A stretch of 64,000 nucleotides of DNA from Candidatus Nitrosopelagicus sp. (GTDB lineage Archaea; Thermoproteota; Nitrososphaeria; Nitrososphaerales; Nitrosopumilaceae): positions 1 through 64,000 of the forward strand of contig JAOMCQ010000002.1 in NCBI GenBank assembly GCA_028345095.1, in the 5' to 3' direction. Of this stretch, positions 60,841-64,000 are shown in pieces. How positions within the stretch are numbered: the first letter of the stretch is position 1; the number at the start of each line of letters is the position of its first letter. Position numbers and translations under genes: made by a program. Below the pieces are notes generated by a model. That model did no database searches. It saw only the letters and a program-made list of their open reading frames with translations, and had not been told where the DNA came from.

Positions 60841-62409
60841 TTAAATTTTGATTTTAATATGAAAATTGTCCAATGAGAATACCCAATTTGATTTATCGTA
60901 AATAGTTCTTATTTCAATAATAAAATCATAATTGACATCTTTTTGTAAAATAGGACCAGAAATTTCTAGTGGTGGAACAACGGATGCAATAAAGGCATTA
61001 TGATCATATTGTCTTTCACCAGAAACTATGATGGAATCAGAATTATCTGTAATTATATTTAGTGTAAATACTTCTTCTTCAACATAGAAAAAATCACTTA
61101 AAATAATTTCATCATTTTTCAATATTTTTAAGAAATATGTGACATTTGGAATAACAGAATTATTAGTTTCATTAATTGTTTCAATCTTTAATTGTTTTTG
61201 GTACTCATTTTGATTATCTAAAAATTCAATTTCTATGTGTATTTTATGATCATCATAAATTTGTGATTGTGTCTCAAAAATTCTTTCCTTAATGTCAATA
61301 ACTGGAGGAACTACAGTTTCTTTGATATCAGTAACAGGTTTCTCAGAAAAAAATTCAAATGAAAAAATACTACTAATCATCAATGATGTCTTATAATTTG
61401 ATAAAAGAAAACGGATCTGATCTTCAAATTTATTTTCGTTTATTTCGTCAGTACTATATGTAGTTGGAATTTTGGATACAAAATCTTTTGGGAAAAATTC
61501 TAAAATTTCATTGTATAAGGCTTTAGCAATAATATTATTTCCCTTATCAGAGACATGTCCTTGATCCCAATAGATAGGTGTAGATTCATTATCAAAAATT
61601 GTTCTTAAATTAATACTCGAGGTACAGTTTTCTAGATCATCTAGGTTTGAAGTATACTTTTCATATTCAGATAAGGAATTCATTAGAGGTATATCATTAT
61701 AGTTTGTGCCTAAAGTAGAATATTCTGTTTCTTGTTTTGTTAGTATTTTATTTCCAAATCCTGCAATTGGTTGTAATGCAATAATAACATCAAAATTATT
61801 TTTTTGCCCTAATTCACACATTAGATTCCAGTTATTATGTAAAGATTCTGCTGTGTTATCTGCACGTAAATCATTCCACCCATCATATACTATTATCATA
61901 TCTGGAGAATAAGTCAATAATTTTCTTTCAAGCATTTTTGTTTCAGCGTATGAATCAGCACCTTGAATTCCTGCATTGATTATTTCAATTTTAAATTCAT
62001 CATTATAATTTTGGAAAAATTCTTGTACATAACCTGGAATTGTTGTTTGATCTGAGGTAGCACCATGACCAAACATTGTGGAGCCTCCTAACATGAAGAT
62101 TCTATAAACATCGTCTAATTTTTCTGACGAGAATTCTTCACCTCTAAATCCTAAACTGTTTATGTTAATTGATTTACTCTGTTGATTAGGAATTAACTCA
62201 TCACCAGAAGTTTTAACTTCATACAGATCAACGCATAACTGACGTCTTTTTTCTTCATCCATATTCATAAAAATTTCATTTTCTTCAAATTCACAATTGA
62301 TTTGTGCAACCCACCATACGTTTGCAATTACCTCTACAACTAGGAATAAAATTAGCAATCCAATTATTCCTAAAAGTGATTGTTTTTTGTATGAAACTTG
62401 GACTGACAT
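60841..62409 (-). CDS. Membrane-anchored SGNH hydrolase
   Basis: 522 residues. One N-terminal membrane helix (about 12-34); SGNH blocks: LGGSTMFGHG (Ser110), NAGIQGADS, YDGWND, and WDQGH with the Asp/His pair. Beyond about 330 is an unrecognised, beta-rich outside domain. The hydrolase half is plainly related to that of the tail-to-tail neighbour (shared NAGIQGA, GFR-G-E and YDG-ND motifs), so the pair arose by duplication. In surface clusters such proteins add or remove acyl groups on sugars. ATG at 62409 overlaps the upstream stop (TAATG). Confidence 0.85.
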   Translation of the reverse strand: MSVQVSYKKQSLLGIIGLLILFLVVEVIANVWWVAQINCEFEENEIFMNMDEEKRRQLCVDLYEVKTSGDELIPNQQSKSININSLGFRGEEFSSEKLDDVYRIFMLGGSTMFGHGATSDQTTIPGYVQEFFQNYNDEFKIEIINAGIQGADSYAETKMLERKLLTYSPDMIIVYDGWNDLRADNTAESLHNNWNLMCELGQKNNFDVIIALQPIAGFGNKILTKQETEYSTLGTNYNDIPLMNSLSEYEKYTSNLDDLENCTSSINLRTIFDNESTPIYWDQGHVSDKGNNIIAKALYNEILEFFPKDFVSKIPTTYSTDEINENKFEDQIRFLLSNYKTSLMISSIFSFEFFSEKPVTDIKETVVPPVIDIKERIFETQSQIYDDHKIHIEIEFLDNQNEYQKQLKIETINETNNSVIPNVTYFLKILKNDEIILSDFFYVEEEVFTLNIITDNSDSIIVSGERQYDHNAFIASVVPPLEISGPILQKDVNYDFIIEIRTIYDKSNWVFSLDNFHIKIKI

Positions 62410-64000
62410 TATCGTTTCACCATAAAATTTTTCATAAATAGATAATCCATATCTGTTTTAGTTAACATGTTATACGCTTGTTCAGGAGTATTTACGATGG
62501 GTTCTCCTTTAACATTCATTGACGTATTGATTATTACTGGAATTCCAGTTAATTTGTAAAACTGAGAAATTAGTTTGTGATATAGAGGATTTGAATTTTT
62601 TGAAACTGTTTGAACTCTACCTGTTCCGTCAACATGAGTAACAGCAGGTATTTTATCAGGTTTTTTCACAGGTGCAACCATAAGCATGTATGGACTAGGA
62701 ATATCTATATCAAAATAATCGGAATAGTATTCTTCTAAAATTGAAGGTGCAAATGGTCTGAAAGATTCCCTATGTTTGATTTTTTCATTTAGTATATCTT
62801 TCATTTCTTTTCTACGTGGATCAGCCAAAATACTTCTATTACCAAGAGCTCTAGGACCCCATTCCATTTTCCCTTGATACCATCCTACAACATTACCTTC
62901 TGAAATTAATTTTGCACATTTTTCAATTGTACTAGTATCATCTAATTCTTCATATTGGATATTTGTAGTATCAAGAAAGTGTTTAATTTCATCATTAGAG
63001 TATGAAGGTCCAACGTAAACATTTTCTATAATAGATTGGGCAGTATCATGTATCATTCTTTTTTGTTTCTTATAAGAAAAATAGAGATACTGTGCACACC
63101 CCACAGCACTTCCCGCATCACCAGGTGATGGTGGAATATGTACATTTTCAAATTGACTTTCTTTTAGAATTCTATAATTTGCAACACCGTTTAACGCAAC
63201 ACCACCGCCAAGACATAGATTTTTACTCTGAGTTTTTTCATATACGTGTTCTACCATTTTTAATAAAATATCTTCAAGTACTTTTTGGGCACTTGCTCCA
63301 ATATCAAAATGAATTTGTTTTGTTTCTTCATTTTCATTTCTTCTTTTTATTCCAAATAATTCTGAAAATTTGGAATTCGTCATAACTTTGTCGTATGTAA
63401 ATGCAAAATATTCCATGTTAAGATGTATACTTCCATCGTTTTTTACATCGATTAGATTATTCCAAATCAGATCATAGTATTTTGGCTTTCCAAAAGAGGC
63501 CAAGCCCATTAATTTGTATTCACCTTCATTTACTTGGAACCCTAAAAAATATGTAAATGCAGAATAAAATAATCCAAGAGAATGAGGCCATCGAATATCT
63601 TGTAGTAATTTTACAGAATTATTATCACCTGTTCCAATAGATGTTGTAGACCATTCTCCTACACCGTCTGTTGTCAAAATTGCGGATTCTTCAAAAGGAG
63701 ATGTAAAAAAACTGTATGCTGCATGGGATAGATGATGTTCAGGAAATATTATATCTCCATGAAAACCTTTCAAACTTTTCTTAATATCATTTTTAATCCA
63801 TAATCGTTTATGTAGCCATTTAGGAATTGTATTTACAAAACTGTACAGCCCACGTGGAGCAACTGCAATATAATTATCCAATAGACGTTCAAATTTTAGA
63901 ACTGGTTTATCGTAAAATGCAACTGAATTAATCTGTTCAGGCAAGATATTTGCCTCTTTCAGACACCAGTCTATAGCTCTTCGTGGAAAATCATCATCAA
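62409..64000 (-). CDS. NodU/CmcH-type carbamoyltransferase, 5' end cut by window
   Basis: The frame stays open to the right edge, so the N-terminus is missing; the first codons in the window read DFPRRAIDWC, typical of about residue 50 of the family. Landmarks: FPEHHLSHAAYSFF (His ligands), LTTDGVGEWST, GGGVALNGVANYR, and the C-terminal YrdC-like WYQGKMEWGPRALGNRS. It moves a carbamoyl group from carbamoyl phosphate (through carbamoyl-AMP) to a sugar hydroxyl. The SGNH gene begins in its stop codon, so both modify the same glycan, probably. Confidence 0.92.
   Translation of the reverse strand, partial: DDDFPRRAIDWCLKEANILPEQINSVAFYDKPVLKFERLLDNYIAVAPRGLYSFVNTIPKWLHKRLWIKNDIKKSLKGFHGDIIFPEHHLSHAAYSFFTSPFEESAILTTDGVGEWSTTSIGTGDNNSVKLLQDIRWPHSLGLFYSAFTYFLGFQVNEGEYKLMGLASFGKPKYYDLIWNNLIDVKNDGSIHLNMEYFAFTYDKVMTNSKFSELFGIKRRNENEETKQIHFDIGASAQKVLEDILLKMVEHVYEKTQSKNLCLGGGVALNGVANYRILKESQFENVHIPPSPGDAGSAVGCAQYLYFSYKKQKRMIHDTAQSIIENVYVGPSYSNDEIKHFLDTTNIQYEELDDTSTIEKCAKLISEGNVVGWYQGKMEWGPRALGNRSILADPRRKEMKDILNEKIKHRESFRPFAPSILEEYYSDYFDIDIPSPYMLMVAPVKKPDKIPAVTHVDGTGRVQTVSKNSNPLYHKLISQFYKLTGIPVIINTSMNVKGEPIVNTPEQAYNMLTKTDMDYLFMKNFMVKR

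Noticed and set aside
1-64000. CRISPR arrays, transposases, integrases or prophage genes
   Set aside because: No regularly spaced direct repeats and no mobile-element proteins were found; the only tandem repeats code for pentapeptides.

Overview
The window is archaeal chromosome, most likely from a marine ammonia-oxidising thaumarchaeon of the Nitrosopumilus type. The evidence is strong AT richness; archaeal information genes (ribosomal protein S19e, PDCD5-family protein, RNase P protein 4, Nep1); a B12-type ribonucleotide reductase; a methylphosphonate synthase with the iron-ligand set reported for Nitrosopumilus maritimus; many TTG starts; and a secreted protein with the W-hydrophobic-GWW repeat common in thaumarchaeal exported proteins. 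No similarity search was run, so the lineage is an inference.

Layout. (1) About 1-18,000 is an accessory block for phosphonate and surface sugars. A membrane glycosyltransferase (cut by the left edge) and a GT2 enzyme come first. Then comes an apparently complete methylphosphonate pathway: PEP mutase, two-subunit phosphonopyruvate decarboxylase, cytidylyltransferase, methylphosphonate synthase, two alkaline-phosphatase-superfamily enzymes and a phosphonoacetaldehyde reductase. A run of sugar-modifying genes follows (WbqC-like, methyltransferases, PIG-L deacetylase, two epimerase/dehydratases, glycosyltransferase, short sugar dehydrogenase, GDP-mannose-hydrolase-like Nudix protein). (2) About 18,000-31,200 is mostly core genome: CitE-like lyase, MDR oxidoreductase, PDCD5, S19e, RNase P protein, tRNA-Gly(UCC), Nep1, class II ribonucleotide reductase, a strange HTH/ATP-cone/NrdD-like protein, DUF35 plus thiolase, and a nitrilase-family amidase. 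(3) About 31,200-64,000 is a large surface-glycan island. It holds membrane and soluble glycosyltransferases, a CDP-hexose deoxygenation pathway ending in an acetolactate-synthase-like enzyme, an acyl-carrier-protein cassette (FkbH-like, ACP, MaoC, AcpS), dTDP-hexose genes, a sugar dehydrogenase, a GH57-like protein, two SGNH-hydrolase proteins, and a carbamoyltransferase cut by the right edge.

How the genes work together. Region 1 can convert phosphoenolpyruvate to phosphonopyruvate, phosphonoacetaldehyde, 2-hydroxyethylphosphonate and methylphosphonate, and has enzymes that could activate a phosphonate with CTP and attach it to a glycan. Region 3 makes unusual nucleotide sugars, polymerises them, and probably decorates them with acyl, carbamoyl and other groups outside the cell. 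The two strongest candidates for something little described are the ACP/AcpS/FkbH/MaoC cassette, unusual because archaea generally lack ACP-dependent fatty acid synthesis, and the DNA-binding ATP-cone/NrdD-like protein beside the ribonucleotide reductase, which may be an archaeal dNTP-sensing regulator.

No insertion sequence, CRISPR array, rRNA gene or replication origin was recognised. No gene-free stretch exceeds 300 bases; the longest, between the reductase and the NrdD-like gene (about 240 bases), holds two inverted repeats. Several genes have a TATA-like box centred about 26-28 bases before the start codon, which suggests leaderless mRNAs.
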